Notes under the pieces: generated by a model
The model's input: only the letters and a program-made list of their open reading frames with translations
Told to the model about the DNA's origin: nothing
Database searches by the model: none
Translations under genes and position numbers: made by a program
Source of the DNA: Antedon mediterranea
Lineage: Eukaryota; Echinodermata; Crinoidea; Comatulida; Antedonidae
DNA length: 64,000 bases
Assembly: GCF_964355755.1 (NCBI RefSeq)
Contig: NC_092675.1
Span: forward strand, 24,096,412 to 24,160,411
Direction: 5' to 3'
Shown: piece by piece, positions 12,225 through 23,479 of the stretch
Layout: every line of letters starts with the position of its first letter
Numbering within the stretch: position 1 is the stretch's first letter

Positions 12225-15200
12225 ATGATAGGATATCGGATAACTCTTTTCTTGCTCTGTATTGTTGAAGGTAAGAGAGAATTGAATTGTCGAATTATAG
12301 GCTAATTGAAAAATATAAATACTTTAAGTTTGTTATTTAAAATATGGGGTATAAATCTCTCTTTTGTCTGTCAATTTTTTCGTAAAATAACTCTTTTTTA
12401 AAGTGTTTATTTTGAATAAATCCTCAGAAATTGGGTACAAGGAGATACGTTTTTTTTTTATAGATTCACAATAATCATTTGAGCATTCTTATTTTTATTT
12501 TGTAGCATAAAAATCAACTTTATTTGTACCTTAAAACACATTCCCACTATTCGTATTACACAAAACGTATATGTATAATATTAACAATTTTATTTTGAAT
12601 TAGGTCAGTTTGATGATTCAAAATTGTTCGTTAGTTTCTATAAAAGTTAGTTTTTCATATCAAGAGTACACTCCATGGTAATTTAAGTTACTTTTGTCAC
12701 ACCCTACATTCATTTATCAATCAAAAGCCATTAAGTAAACAAATAGCTTAACAGAGTGGTATGGTAAACATATTTCCAACTTAGTATTAGAGAATTATAA
12801 AGCCATCTACGATATACGATTGTGATTTTAATATCGCGTTTCCCTATTCCAAAATTCGAATTTATTCAATTCATTTTAACAGACCTGTTGTAAGTTATTA
12901 GTACTATTATTTGACACCTCATATTTTATTTTTTAATATATATATATTATTAAATTACTATTATTACATTCATATGAGACTCAATTTTGTTTTCTTACAT
13001 TACTGAAACAATTGTGGAATCAAGTATGTTTGTAAAGTACACTTATTCTAAATTTTTGAATGGAAATGTGCCCACTAATTCATGCCAGGACATACATACA
13101 TTCTATATAGATACATTCTATGAAGATCTTAAATGTACGTAGATGCAGCATTATAAAATACATTATCAAAATAATAAATGTGGTAATAACGTTCATTTTC
13201 TTTAATAGTACTAAGCTGCAATGTTGGACGGATTAATATCAACAATTCATGCTATGATTTTGTCAAGCCAGAACAAAACCTTACTTGGATGGACGCTCTC
13301 AAAGGCTGTATAGACTCCGGTGGAAGTTTAGCCAGTTTTGAAACAGATTCGGAGCAAGATGCGGTGAGGAATCACCGATATGCACTATATAAAACCGAAG
13401 AGAAGTTTTATATTGGTCTATATAGTCAAGGAATTACTCCGATGTGGGTGTCTGGGGAATATTTGTCGTCAGACAGATGGAGCTTAAAATCAGCACCACA
13501 AGGAGATCATTCGTGCGAAGGAACTGTATTGGACATTTCAGATAATAATTGGCTTCGAGTAATGTGTACAGTTCGATACCACAACATTGGATATATATGC
13601 GAGTACGGTAAATACATATCTTGTAAATTATTTTGAACTTAATTAAAATCTAAAAGCAATCGCAAGGCAACATGATTGGAAATTACATACGATGAAACGG
13701 GTAGATTCTAAGAAAACAAAATTGAGACTGATATGAATGGAATTATTTATTTCCTACAATAGATAAATATGATTGATTCAAATTATTGAAACAGTGCTCA
13801 TATTGGGACATGATCTTAAAATCACGTCGAAAATACCTCATCGGCGAAAGTTCCGTATTGTTAGTGAATGAAAAAATGTATCTGACGGGATTAAATAATA
13901 AGGAATTATTTTAATGTGGTCATTTCCAATCATGTTAAATTTTAATTAAGTACTATACAAACTGGAAACAAGACTGAGAATGCTGTTTAATTAAAATTGT
14001 TCTTATTTGATATAATTGTTACAGGCCTATACTTTTTTTGTATGATAGTTTTCTAATTATTTCAGGAACACCGGCTTTAAAATCCACACATCTTCCTGTG
14101 TTATACCCGACAAAACAACTAACTACAGTTGAGGAAACACAGAAAACAAAAAATGACTTAACTGGTAAATATTCACTTTATGCTAATTTGAGAATAATGT
14201 TAAATACAACAACATATATTGAGATATATTGTATGACCAATGTCACTCTTAGTCAGAGTTTCACAATACATAATAAAAAAGAAATGACACATTACCGTAT
14301 GCTTTAACAAATTAAATTTTTTTACTCAATATTACAGCGCTTTGTCCCTCGGATCGTTTTGTTCATGGGAATTCCTGTTACGAGTTTGTAGAAGATCCTA
14401 ACACCTACAATTGGACATACGCTGTCAAATCCTGCTCATCAAAAGGCGGTCAACTTGTAAGTTTGGAAACTGAAGAAGAAAACGATGCATTAATCAACAG
14501 TCTTAAAACAAACTACCTTTATAAAGAGCTATATATTGGTCTTAGACTCCCAAAAAATGAAGAAAACGCCAAATGGTTATCAGGAGCACCTCTTACGTAC
14601 AATCGTCATGGAGCGGCAGCATCAACTTTCAGATGTACTACAATATTTGCCTTCCAGTCAGTATGGTTTTCTAGACCTTGTGATGCCGGGATACCCGTTG
14701 GACACGGGTACATATGCGAATATACTAGAGGTGTGGTGTCATTTATTTATCTTACTATGTAATGATATCAATGATAATCAATAATAGTAACAATACATTT
14801 ATATTTTCAAGACTAAGATACGAAAATCTGTTTTTGCGAAATATTCATTTAAATTATTTAAAAAGCTTGTTATAGTTAATTAGTTCTCTTAAATCAATGA
14901 TGTTTTGCAATCTGATACTTCAAATGAAATTTAAATTGATTACCACGTAATAGGATTTTAATATTGACATTTTGTTATCTTTTTTCAGAATCTATTACTA
15001 ACCCGGTAACTTCAGGTAAGTTCATGATCTATCGATAAAAATATCATCAAATAACATTCAAAATCATTATATTCAGTTGTGTGTATTTTGGTATTAGGAA
15101 ATGCTGAAATGCTTTATTTGCTTATACAATAGAAATTCTTCTTAAACAAAATATTCCTTTTATTTCTAGCTATAAATTCGTAAAATATTTTAACACATTA

Positions 15201-16972
15201 TTTTGACACTAGATAACTATTTGAATACTTCAATTTTCATTTTTTCAAGATTGAAAGATAATCAAAACATAGTTGAAAATTATTGTTTAATTTTTTGTTT
15301 TATTCTAATTCTTTAATTACAGCAACATCAGGAAACAATAATAAATAGTAAACTTACAGTACAGATAAATAATGATACACGTATTATACTGTACCGTATC
15401 CATATATGGTAATGCAACTTAAATAATATCGAGCATTTGTTTTGGCAATATTAGATGTCGGGCATTCCGATTAGCTCATGACTTACCGTATTTGACTCAC
15501 AATTGTGTCATCATTTACACCATATTTATTGAAATAATGTTTTCAGGAAATTCTGACTTTACTGCTAACGTCACAAGTATACAGCAAATTAAGAAAGGTG
15601 ACGACAACACATTGAATATGGGTAGGCCTAAGGTTTTCTCATGTTAATCATTGTATTTTTTTGTTACCAGAGTAGGCCTACAAAGCGATAAACTATGAAT
15701 TGCAAATATGTAAATTGTTCACATGTGGCATATTCGAAACTACAGTAGCTTCTGATTCCTCGTCATACATTAAAACAGTGTCTATGGGAGGGATTTTGTT
15801 ACCTACTTTTGTAAGTAATTTACGTTTCAACTATGCAATGAATCACCAGTATATTCTTGATATATTTGTAATTATAAGGTAATTCTACCATCAATACAAT
15901 GTATGTCTTGTTTTACAGGTGTTTTAATTTCGGTTATTATTGTATTGTTTATCCTGGTATTGGTGGTAATTGCTCTGTTATGGAGGAGGTAAGTATCAAT
16001 CTAAGGTATAAAGCATGAACAAGAAGACATTCTTATTTTTAGCAGCCTTGTTTGTCGCCCTCTCCAACCATGGAGATATAGAAGTAAAGAATTAAAAATG
16101 TTCATATTTTCGTTTTGTATTATGTTTTATTTTTTGGTTTATCAAATAGAAACATTCAAGGTTGATAATTGTCTTTTAGGAGCAAGATCAGAAAGCAACA
16201 TATTACGTCACCTCAGGAAATACCATCGACAGCGTTTACAGGCGGAACAAATAAAGACATTGCCAAAGAAGGGGTTTCAGTGCCAGTTTATATGCAACTT
16301 GAAACTTCAGATATTATTAGAGAAACACCAAACACTGGCTTAGAAATTAACATCAATCCAAGATGCAAATCAGTAAATCAAGTGAATCAGGAGTTAGAGG
16401 GGAGATATTACGAAATTCAACAATTACATCCAACAGAAACAGATCTCCCTAAAGAAAGATTCAGTAGTAAAAATATTTCTAGAGCAAATACTGTTTTTCG
16501 ATTGAGTGGTAGGAAGAAATTTGAAGACAAGAAGCAAAGTCAAACAGAAATTAAAAGCAATCGACCTAAAACTTGTAAGCCTCAGTATATTGCAGGACAA
16601 GAAAGAACATGCTACGCACACTCGAACTTGGGCTTCACTTCCAACACTTGTACCTTACCAAAGCAAAGTTCATGTTCTGTAGAGAGTGAACATTTATACA
16701 ACAAACCAGTGTATGACGTTTGCGGACCTGCGCAATGTGGTGCTGAACAGATATATACAATTCCGTGCACTGTAACACTTTCCAGTAAACAACATTCTAC
16801 CAACATTGAAACTGAGCATTATTATTCTTCAATGACTGATCCAGATAATGAACAGTCTGTCCAATCAAATGGAGTCTATTTTGTTTTGGAAAAGCCAGAC
16901 AATGTTGAGAAAGCAGATTATGGAACATTAAGCAAAGAAGTTGAAAATGAAATTTACGAAAGCGGTTCCTAA
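12225..16972 (+). CDS. Tandem C-type lectin transmembrane receptor with tyrosine-rich tail
   Basis: Predicted type I receptor of 633 residues. Exons: 12225-12270, 13209-13607, 14066-14164, 14338-14730, 14989-15015, 15547-15621, 15919-15988, 16180-16972; the frame is continuous to TAA. Residues 1-15 are the signal core. Residues 16-148 and 182-312 are C-type lectin domains (WMDALKGC, FYIGL, MWVSGE, GYICEY; then WTYAVKSC, LYIGL, KWLSGA, GYICEY). Thr/Ser-rich linkers lie between them and before the TM helix (about 347-368). Neither domain has EPN/QPD or WND, so calcium-dependent sugar binding is unlikely. The 264-residue tail has 13 tyrosines, including VYMQL, YNKP, YDVC, YTIP, YSSM, YFVL and YGTL. 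The start at 12225 was chosen because the upstream ATG at 12191 runs into a stop. The donor after CTLD2 (GTGTGG) is weak. Known relatives are single-CTLD layilin/chondrolectin-type receptors; no exact orthologue is recognised. Confidence 0.87.
13209..13607 (+). other. C-type lectin domain 1 exon
   Basis: A 399-nt phase 1-1 exon encodes the whole first CTLD (residues 16-148). The core WIGL equivalent is FYIGL. The WND position reads NNWLRVMC, so the calcium site is not conserved. Confidence 0.9.
14338..14730 (+). other. C-type lectin domain 2 exon
   Basis: A 393-nt phase 1-1 exon encodes the second CTLD (residues 182-312). It has the same layout as the first but diverged sequence. The WND position reads VWFSRPC. 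The two exons look like an old duplication. Confidence 0.88.
15323..15348 (+). other. Candidate alternative terminal exon giving a soluble lectin
   Basis: After a pyrimidine-rich tract and ATTACAG, an in-phase reading adds eight residues (ATSGNNNK) and then TAG. Its first codons resemble the start of the next constitutive exon at 15547. If spliced to 15015 it would end the protein before the TM helix and release a two-CTLD ectodomain. No transcript supports it yet. Confidence 0.3.
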
Positions 16973-17668
16973 CTGTTCTTAATATTAACACTAAAAACAA
17001 ATACATGATTTAATTTTCGATGAAGCACGCACTTCATCAATGACTTTAAAAAATTCGACTTCCTTGCCCATCTCGTTTATAAAGAAGTTAATAATGTCTC
17101 CAGGACCCTTTGGGAATATATTTTTAACCAGTGTTTTTATTAATTAATAATTTTCTGAAAGCGATCATATACAAGATACAAGATAACTTTATTGTCAAAT
17201 AGTTCAACGAAAGATTTGAAATTTGTTTTTCTCATGGAAACTTAATATAAAAATAGAATAAAATGTTAAAACACGAAGTAAAATACACAGTACAGTAAAA
17301 ATATACAGATTAAAATGCATATACAGGATTTACAAAATACAAAAATTAATAAGAGGATAAATGCTATAAATACCTTTTAATGAACGAAATAATATTAATA
17401 TTACACCCAAACTATGTAAGTTTATATTGAAGAAGACCATGTGAAACTGTATTATGCCTATAGTACGTTGGTCATGTATTTAGTGTGAAATGTGTTTCAC
17501 TTGATCTTCCGGGATAAACCATATTAATGGCCGGATTCAAGATCCGATGAAACAAAACCTTTCCATGAACTTGTTAAGTCATCATTATCATGATGAACCT
17601 GTATTTTATTTTTTTTAAAAGTTCATTGTTTCTAATTTGTATAACTCCCTTACAGCAGTTACGTAACC
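16973..17668. other. 3' flank of the lectin receptor gene
   Basis: No coding signal is seen. An AATAAA at 17257-17262 could be the polyadenylation signal, about 285 bp after the stop. The palindromic satellite begins immediately to the right. Confidence 0.4.
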
Positions 17669-20600
17669 AACTGGTTACTATAGCACAATTGACATGCGCA
17701 GAACCTATTATTCGTCTCTACGCATATTTATTATGCAATAGTAACCATTTATGTCAAAACTGGTTACTATAGCACAATTGACATGCGCAGAACCCATTTT
17801 TCGTCTCTGCGCATGTTTATTATGCTATAGTAATCTTTTATGTCAAAAACTGGTTACTATAGCACAATTGACATGCGCAGAACCTATTATTCGTCTCTGC
17901 GCATATTTATTATGCAATAGTAACCATTTATGGCAAAACTGGTTACTATAGCACAATTGACATGCGCAGAACCCATTATTCGTCTCTGCGCAAGTTTATT
18001 ATGCTATAGTAATCATTTATGTCAGAAACTGGTTACTATAGCACAATTGACATGCACAGAACCCATTATTCCTCTCTGCGCATATTTATTATGCAATATT
18101 AACCCTTTATGTCAAAAAATAAAAGGGTCGAAAATCGGCCATTTTTCGAAAAATTCCCTGTACTATAGTACAGGGATTTTTTCAAGAAATGGCCAATTTT
18201 CGACCTTTTTATTTTTCGATAAAACTGGTTACTATAGCACAATTAACATGCTTAGAACCCAGTAGTCGTCTCTGCGCATGTTTATTATGCTATAGTAACT
18301 ATTTATGTCAAAACTGGTTACTATAGCACAATAAACATGCGCAGAACCTATTATTCGTCTCTGCGCATGTTTATTATGCAATAGTAACCATTTATGTCAA
18401 AAAATAAAAAGTGTCGAAAATCGGCTATTTTTCGAAAATTTCCCTGTACTATAGTACAGGGATTTCTTTAAAAAATTACCAATTTTCGACCTTTTTATTT
18501 TTCAATAAAACTGGTTACTATAGCACAATAAACATGCGCAGAACACATTAGTCGACTCTGCGCATGTTTATTATGCTATAGAAACCATTTATGTCAAAAA
18601 CTGGTTACTATAGCACAATTGACATGCGCAGAACCTATTATTCGTCTCTGCGCATGTTTATTAGGCAATAGTAACCATTTATGTCAAAAAATAAAAGCGT
18701 CGAAAATCGGCCACTTTTCGAAAAATTCCCTGTACTATAGTACAGGGATTTTTTCAAGAAATGGCCAATTTTCGACCTTTTTATTTTTCGATAAAACTGG
18801 TTACTATAGCACAATTAAAATGCGTAGAACCCATTAGTCGACTCTGCGCATGTTTATTATGCTATAGTAACCATTTATGTCAAAAACTGGTTACTATAGC
18901 ACAATTGACATGCGCAGAACCTATTATTCGTCTCTGCGCATGTTTATTATGCAATAGTAACCATTTATGTCAAAAAATAAAAAGGGTCGAAAATCGGCTA
19001 TTTTTCGAAAATTTCTCTGTACTATAATACAGGGATTTTTTCAAAAAATGACCAATTTTCGACCTTTTTATTTTTCGATAAAACTGGTTACTATAGCACA
19101 ATTAAAATGCGCAGAACCCATTAGTCGACTATAGTAACTATTTATGTCAAAACTGGTTACTATAGCACAATAAACATGCGCAGAACCCATTAGTCGACTC
19201 TGCGCATGTTTATTATGCTATAGTAACTATTCATGTCAAAACTGGTTACTATAGCACAATAAACATGCGCAGAACCTATTATTAGTCTCTGCGCATGTTT
19301 ATTATGCAATAGTAACCATTTATGTCAAAAAATAAAAAGTGTCGAAAATCGGCTATTTTTCGAAAATTTCCCTGTACTTAGTACAGGGATTTCTTTAAAA
19401 AATTACCAATTTTCGACCTTTTTATTTTTCGATAAAAATGGTTACTATAGCACAATTAAAATGCGTAGAACCCATTAGTCGACTCTGCGCATGTTTATTA
19501 TGCTATAGTAACCATTTATGTCAAAAACTGGTTACTATAGCACAATTGACATGCGCAGAACCTATTATTCGTCTCTGCGCATGTTTATTATGCAATAGTA
19601 ACCATTTATGTCAAAAAATAAAAAGGGTCGAAAATCGGCTATTTTTCGAAAATTTCTCTGTACTATAATACAGGGATTTTTTCAAAAAATGACCAATTTT
19701 CGACCTTTTTATTTTTCGATAAAACTGGTTACTATAGCACAATTAAAATGCGCAGAACCCATTAGTCGACTATAGTAACTATTTATGTCAAAACTGGTTA
19801 CTATAGCACAATAAACATGCGCAGAACCTATTATTCGTCTCTGCGCATGTTTATTATGCAATAGTAACCATTTATGTCAAAAAATAAAAAGTGTCGAAAA
19901 TCGGCTATTTTTCGAAAATTTCCCTGTACTATAGTACAGGGATTTTTTCAAAAAATTACCAATTTTCGACCTTTTTATTTTTCAATAAAACTGGTTACTA
20001 TAGCACAATAAACATGCGCAGAACCCATTAGTCGACTCTGCGCATGTTTATTATGCTATAGTAACTATTTATGTCAAAACTGGTTACTATAGCACAATAA
20101 ACATGCGCAGAACCTATTATTAGTCTCTGCGCATGTTTATTATGCAATAGTAACCATTTATGTCAAAAAATAAAAAGTGTCGAAAATCGGCTATTTTTCG
20201 AAAATTTCCCTGTACTATAGTACAGGGATTTCTTTAAAAAATGACCATTTTTCGACCTTTTTATTTTTCGATAAAACTGGTTACTATAGCACAATTAACA
20301 TGCGCAGAACCCATTAGTTGACTCTGCGCATGTTTATTATGCAATAGTAACCATTTATGTCGAAAACTGGTTACTATAGCACAATTGACAATCGCAGAAC
20401 CCATTATTAGTCTCTGCGCATGTTTATTATGCAATAGTAACCATTTATGTCAAAAAATAAAAAGTGTCGAAAATCGGCTATTTTTCGAAAATTTCCCTGT
20501 ACTATAGTACAGGGATTTCTTTAAAAAATTACCAATTTTCGACCTTTTTATTTTTCAATAAAACTGGTTACTATAGCACAATAAACATGCGCAGAACACA

Positions 20601-21605
20601 TTAGTCGACTCTGCGCATGTTTATTATGCTATAGAAACCATTTATGTCAAAAACTGGTTACTATAGCACAATTGACATGCGCAGAACCTATTATTCGTCT
20701 CTGCGCATGTTTATTATGCAATAGTAACCATTTATGTCAAAAAATAAAAGCGTCGAAAATCGGACATTTTTCGAAAAATTCCCTGTACTATAGTACAGGG
20801 ATTTTTTCAAGAAATGGCCAATTTTCGACCTTTTTATTTTTCGATAAAACTGGTTACTATAGCACAATTAAAATGCGTAGAACCCATTAGTCGACTCTGC
20901 GCATGTTTATTATGCTATAGTAACCATTTATGTCAAAACTGGTTACTATAGCACAATAAACATGCGCAGAACCTATTATTCGTCTCTGCGCATGTTTATT
21001 ATGCAATAGTAACCATTTATGTCAAAAAATAAAAGGGTCGAAAATTGGCTTTTTTTTTCGAAAATTTCCCCGTAGGCTTACTATAGTGCTACAGGGATTT
21101 TTTCAAGAAATGGCCAATTTTCGACCTTTTTATTTTTCGATAAAACTGGTTACTATAGCACAATTAAAATGCGCAGAACCCATTAGTCGACTCTGCGCAT
21201 GTTTATTATGCTATAGTAACTATTTATGTCAAAACTGGTTACTATAGCACAATAAACATGCGCAGAACCTATTATTAGTCTCTGCGCATGTTTATTATGC
21301 AATAGTAACCATTTATGTCAAAAAATAAAAAGTGTCGAAAATCGGCTATTTTTCGAAAATTTCCCTGTACTATAGTAAAGGGATTTCTTAAAAAAATGAC
21401 CATTTTTCGACCTTTTTATTTTTAGATAAAACTGGTTACTATAGCACAATTAACATGCGCAGAACCCATTAGTCGACTCTGCGCATGTTTATTATGCTAT
21501 AGTAACCATTTATGTCGAAAACTGGTTACTATAGCACAATTGACATTCGCAGAACCCATTATTCGTCTCTGCGCATGTTTATTATGCAATAGTAACCATT
21601 TATGT
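17669..21605. repeat. Two-component palindromic satellite array (~3.9 kb)
   Basis: About 30 copies of unit A (~90 bp) and 12 copies of unit B (~105 bp). Unit A runs from TGGTTACTATAGCAC to AATAGTAACCA and is itself an inverted repeat: 31-nt arms ending in TGCGCAGA/TCTGCGCA around a 14-nt loop. Unit B is a longer inverted repeat with arms of about 47 nt (ATAAAAGGGTCGAAAATC and its complement) centred on CCCTGTACTATAGTACAGGG. The array starts with five A units. It then becomes a higher-order B-A-A repeat of about 285 bp, with B centres near 18170, 18465, 18740, 19033, 19385, 19672, 19937, 20225, 20513, 20798, 21098 and 21375. Several A units are truncated. Confidence 0.95.
18798..19790. repeat. 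Block duplication inside the satellite
   Basis: The stretch from about 18798 to 19140 is almost identical to 19440-19790. Both contain the same truncated A unit (ATTAGTCGACTATAGTAACT at 19120 and 19763), so a multi-unit block was copied after the truncation arose. Confidence 0.8.
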
Positions 21606-21632
21606 AAGTATAAGTTTCCGAGGTGGATTTGA

Positions 21633-21941
21633 CTCACTGAAAATGATTTTAAAACACGATACAGAAATCACACCTCATCATTCCGTCATACACGTTCTAG
21701 AAACTCAACCGAACTCAGTAAACATATTTGGACACTCAAGGACAACAACACAGACTATTCAATCTCATGGCGCATCTTGGCATCTACTAAAGCATATAGT
21801 AGCGCAAACAAAGAATGCAACCTCTGCCTCAAAGAGAAATTATTTATCATCCGCCACCCTGAATTATCGACATTAAACAAACGTAACAAGCCTGTGTCCG
21901 CCTGCCGGCACAGAAGGAAAGCATTGTTACATAACAGCTGA
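21633..21941 (+). pseudogene. Penelope-like element: C-terminal GIY-YIG region remnant
   Basis: Reading from 21633 to TGA at 21939-21941 gives about 102 residues with the pattern TENDFKTRYRNH, ELSKHIWTLKD, YSISWRIL, CNLCLKEKLFII and ACRHRRK. I recognise this as the conserved C-terminal (GIY-YIG, CxxC...H) part of Penelope-like retroelements. The frame is closed by TGA just upstream, and the reverse transcriptase is absent, so this is a 5'-truncated copy. It starts within 30 bp of the end of the palindromic satellite. Confidence 0.8.
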
Positions 21942-22025
21942 CATTCCAAAACATATCACCTGTAAATTCTAATTCTACAAGTAAATGTGCTTATAAGCAA
22001 CGTTGTAATTGATTGTTCTCATTAT

Positions 22026-22076
22026 AGTCTCCTGATGAGTGAGTTGCACGACTCACGAAACAAGCCTGTAGAGACC
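22026..22076 (+). ncRNA. Hammerhead ribozyme (Penelope-associated)
   Basis: All core elements are present. Stem I GTCTC (22027-22031) pairs with GAGAC (22071-22075). CTGATGA is at 22032-22038. Stem II GTGAGT/ACTCAC (22039-22044 and 22051-22056) is a perfect six-pair helix with loop TGCACG. GAAA is at 22057-22060. A very short stem III (CAAG/CCTG) ends in the cleavage triplet GTA at 22068-22070. The location, about 85 bp after the Penelope ORF, fits the known presence of hammerhead motifs in Penelope terminal repeats. Self-cleavage is inferred from structure. Confidence 0.88.
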
Positions 22077-22215
22077 AAACTGTAGTTTTTACTTCTTTTC
22101 CAGACTTAACGTATATATATATATATAAATCTAAAACAATAGGCTGTATACGACTTCCTGATGACCCACTTCTATTAAGCACTATGAGACAACTGTGTCA
22201 CTTATGTTTTATATT

Positions 22216-22271
22216 TCACCTGAAGAGTGCGGCCAGCTACATGCTGGTCGTATGAAACAAATTTGTAGTGA
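22216..22271 (+). ncRNA. Degenerate hammerhead-like fold
   Basis: Same topology as the ribozyme 190 bp upstream. TCAC/GTGA forms stem I, CGGCCAGC/GCTGGTCG forms stem II, GAAA follows, then the self-complementary CAAATTTG and TA. The core reads CTGAAGA instead of CTGATGA, which replaces an essential core uridine, so it is probably inactive or weak. Confidence 0.55.
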
Positions 22272-22303
22272 TTAAAACAATGAAGTAACCAAGTTTTCTG
22301 CTG

Positions 22304-22311
22304 TTATTTTA

Positions 22312-22346
<35 letters not shown>

Positions 22347-22347
22347 T
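22304..22347. repeat. AT-rich microsatellite (TTTA/TA)n
   Basis: TTTATTTATTTATT is followed by about a dozen TA units. It directly follows the second hammerhead-like fold. Confidence 0.9.
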
Positions 22348-22560
22348 TAATGTACATATCAATTTTATACTGCATATTAAAATAAATAATAGATAAATAA
22401 TATCCAAATTTAACAGCATATTTCCTCAATATAATACAACATTTACTAACCTTTTAATTTTACTATGTACTGATTACTTAAATACAGGAGCAACACTTTA
22501 CGTTATATTGACCAACTGAATCCTTATAGAAATAGAAATTGTTTAAAAATCTAAAGAACA

Positions 22561-22857
22561 ACACAACAGGCAAAGAACATTAATTCTAAACCGCCCGGTG
22601 ATATACTGGAATTTAATTAATTAATTTGAAATGATAAAAGTGTTATAGAGTCGTTATCCAATCGAGTTTGAACAATACCATGAAAGCCCCAGTGGTCTAA
22701 TGGTTAGGACATCTGCATATCAAGCAGAAGGTTCCGAGTTCGAATCTCAACTTGTTCTCATTCTCACAGATTTCCTCATCTTATCGTTTCAAATGAATTA
22801 ATTAAATTTCAGTGTAAAAACAGACAGTTTAGAAATAATTTTGTGCCTGTTATGTGT
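22561..22857. mobile_element. TIR-bounded element carrying a tRNA-like sequence
   Basis: The left ~75 bp (from ACACAACAGGCA through CCGCCCGGTGATATACTGG to TTGAAATGATAAAA) is inverted on the right (TTATCGTTTCAAATG through TTGTGCCTGTTATGTGT). Between them, 22688-22760 looks like a tRNA: anticodon stem TCTGC/GCAGA with loop ATATCAA (anticodon ATC, Asp-like) and a B-box-like GAGTTCGAATCTC. The acceptor ends do not pair well. Related half copies occur at 54189-54268 and about 35475-35555. Confidence 0.65.
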
Positions 22858-23479
22858 AAAGACAAAGATAAGAATTACAAAAATGAGAATATTTCCCCAA
22901 CCTAGCATAATGCTTGTTTGATAAACCACATGTCTATATACAACCATGGTTTACTGTATACACACATTTTAATGTTTTCCCCATGAAGTATCACCTGCTT
23001 ATTTGTGAATACGATAAATATTAAATATATTATACACACTAAAAGGCTCTCAAGAAAACGATAATACTGCAATATTTTTTTCCTTAAACTAAATGTTATT
23101 ATGTCGACACTATAAAACAAAAAGTACAGTAATACATACATATATTTATAATATCATTTACAACATTGCCTTCAAATTGGGTTGAATAAGGCATTAATTT
23201 ATCTGTTACAATATGAATTTTGTGTATAATTTGGTAAATCACTCATAGACTATTAATTATGTCACGTTAACATTTTTTTAAGCATTTGGCTGTTTTAGGT
23301 TAGGTTTACATACAAAATTAGCATGATTATCAACAATTTCTATGTAAGATTTACCAGATCAGCTTTAAAATACAACTTTTTCTAAATTGTACTATAAGCT
23401 CATTTTTACAGGACAAACAGAACCATAGGATACATAGTAAAACAATGTCACATTTTAGTTTTGCAATTTGTTCGATTTT

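Noticed and set aside
17590-20890. Series of plus-strand ORFs with Cys-rich repeats
   Set aside because: They follow the satellite units, start at arbitrary ATGs and have no splice or domain support.
17669-21605. CRISPR-like regular repeats
   Set aside because: There are no unique spacers; every part is repeated, and the genome is animal.
22140-22200. A further hammerhead core (CTGATGACCC near 22155)
   Set aside because: No stem II complementary arm and GAGAC replaces GAAAC; no consistent fold.
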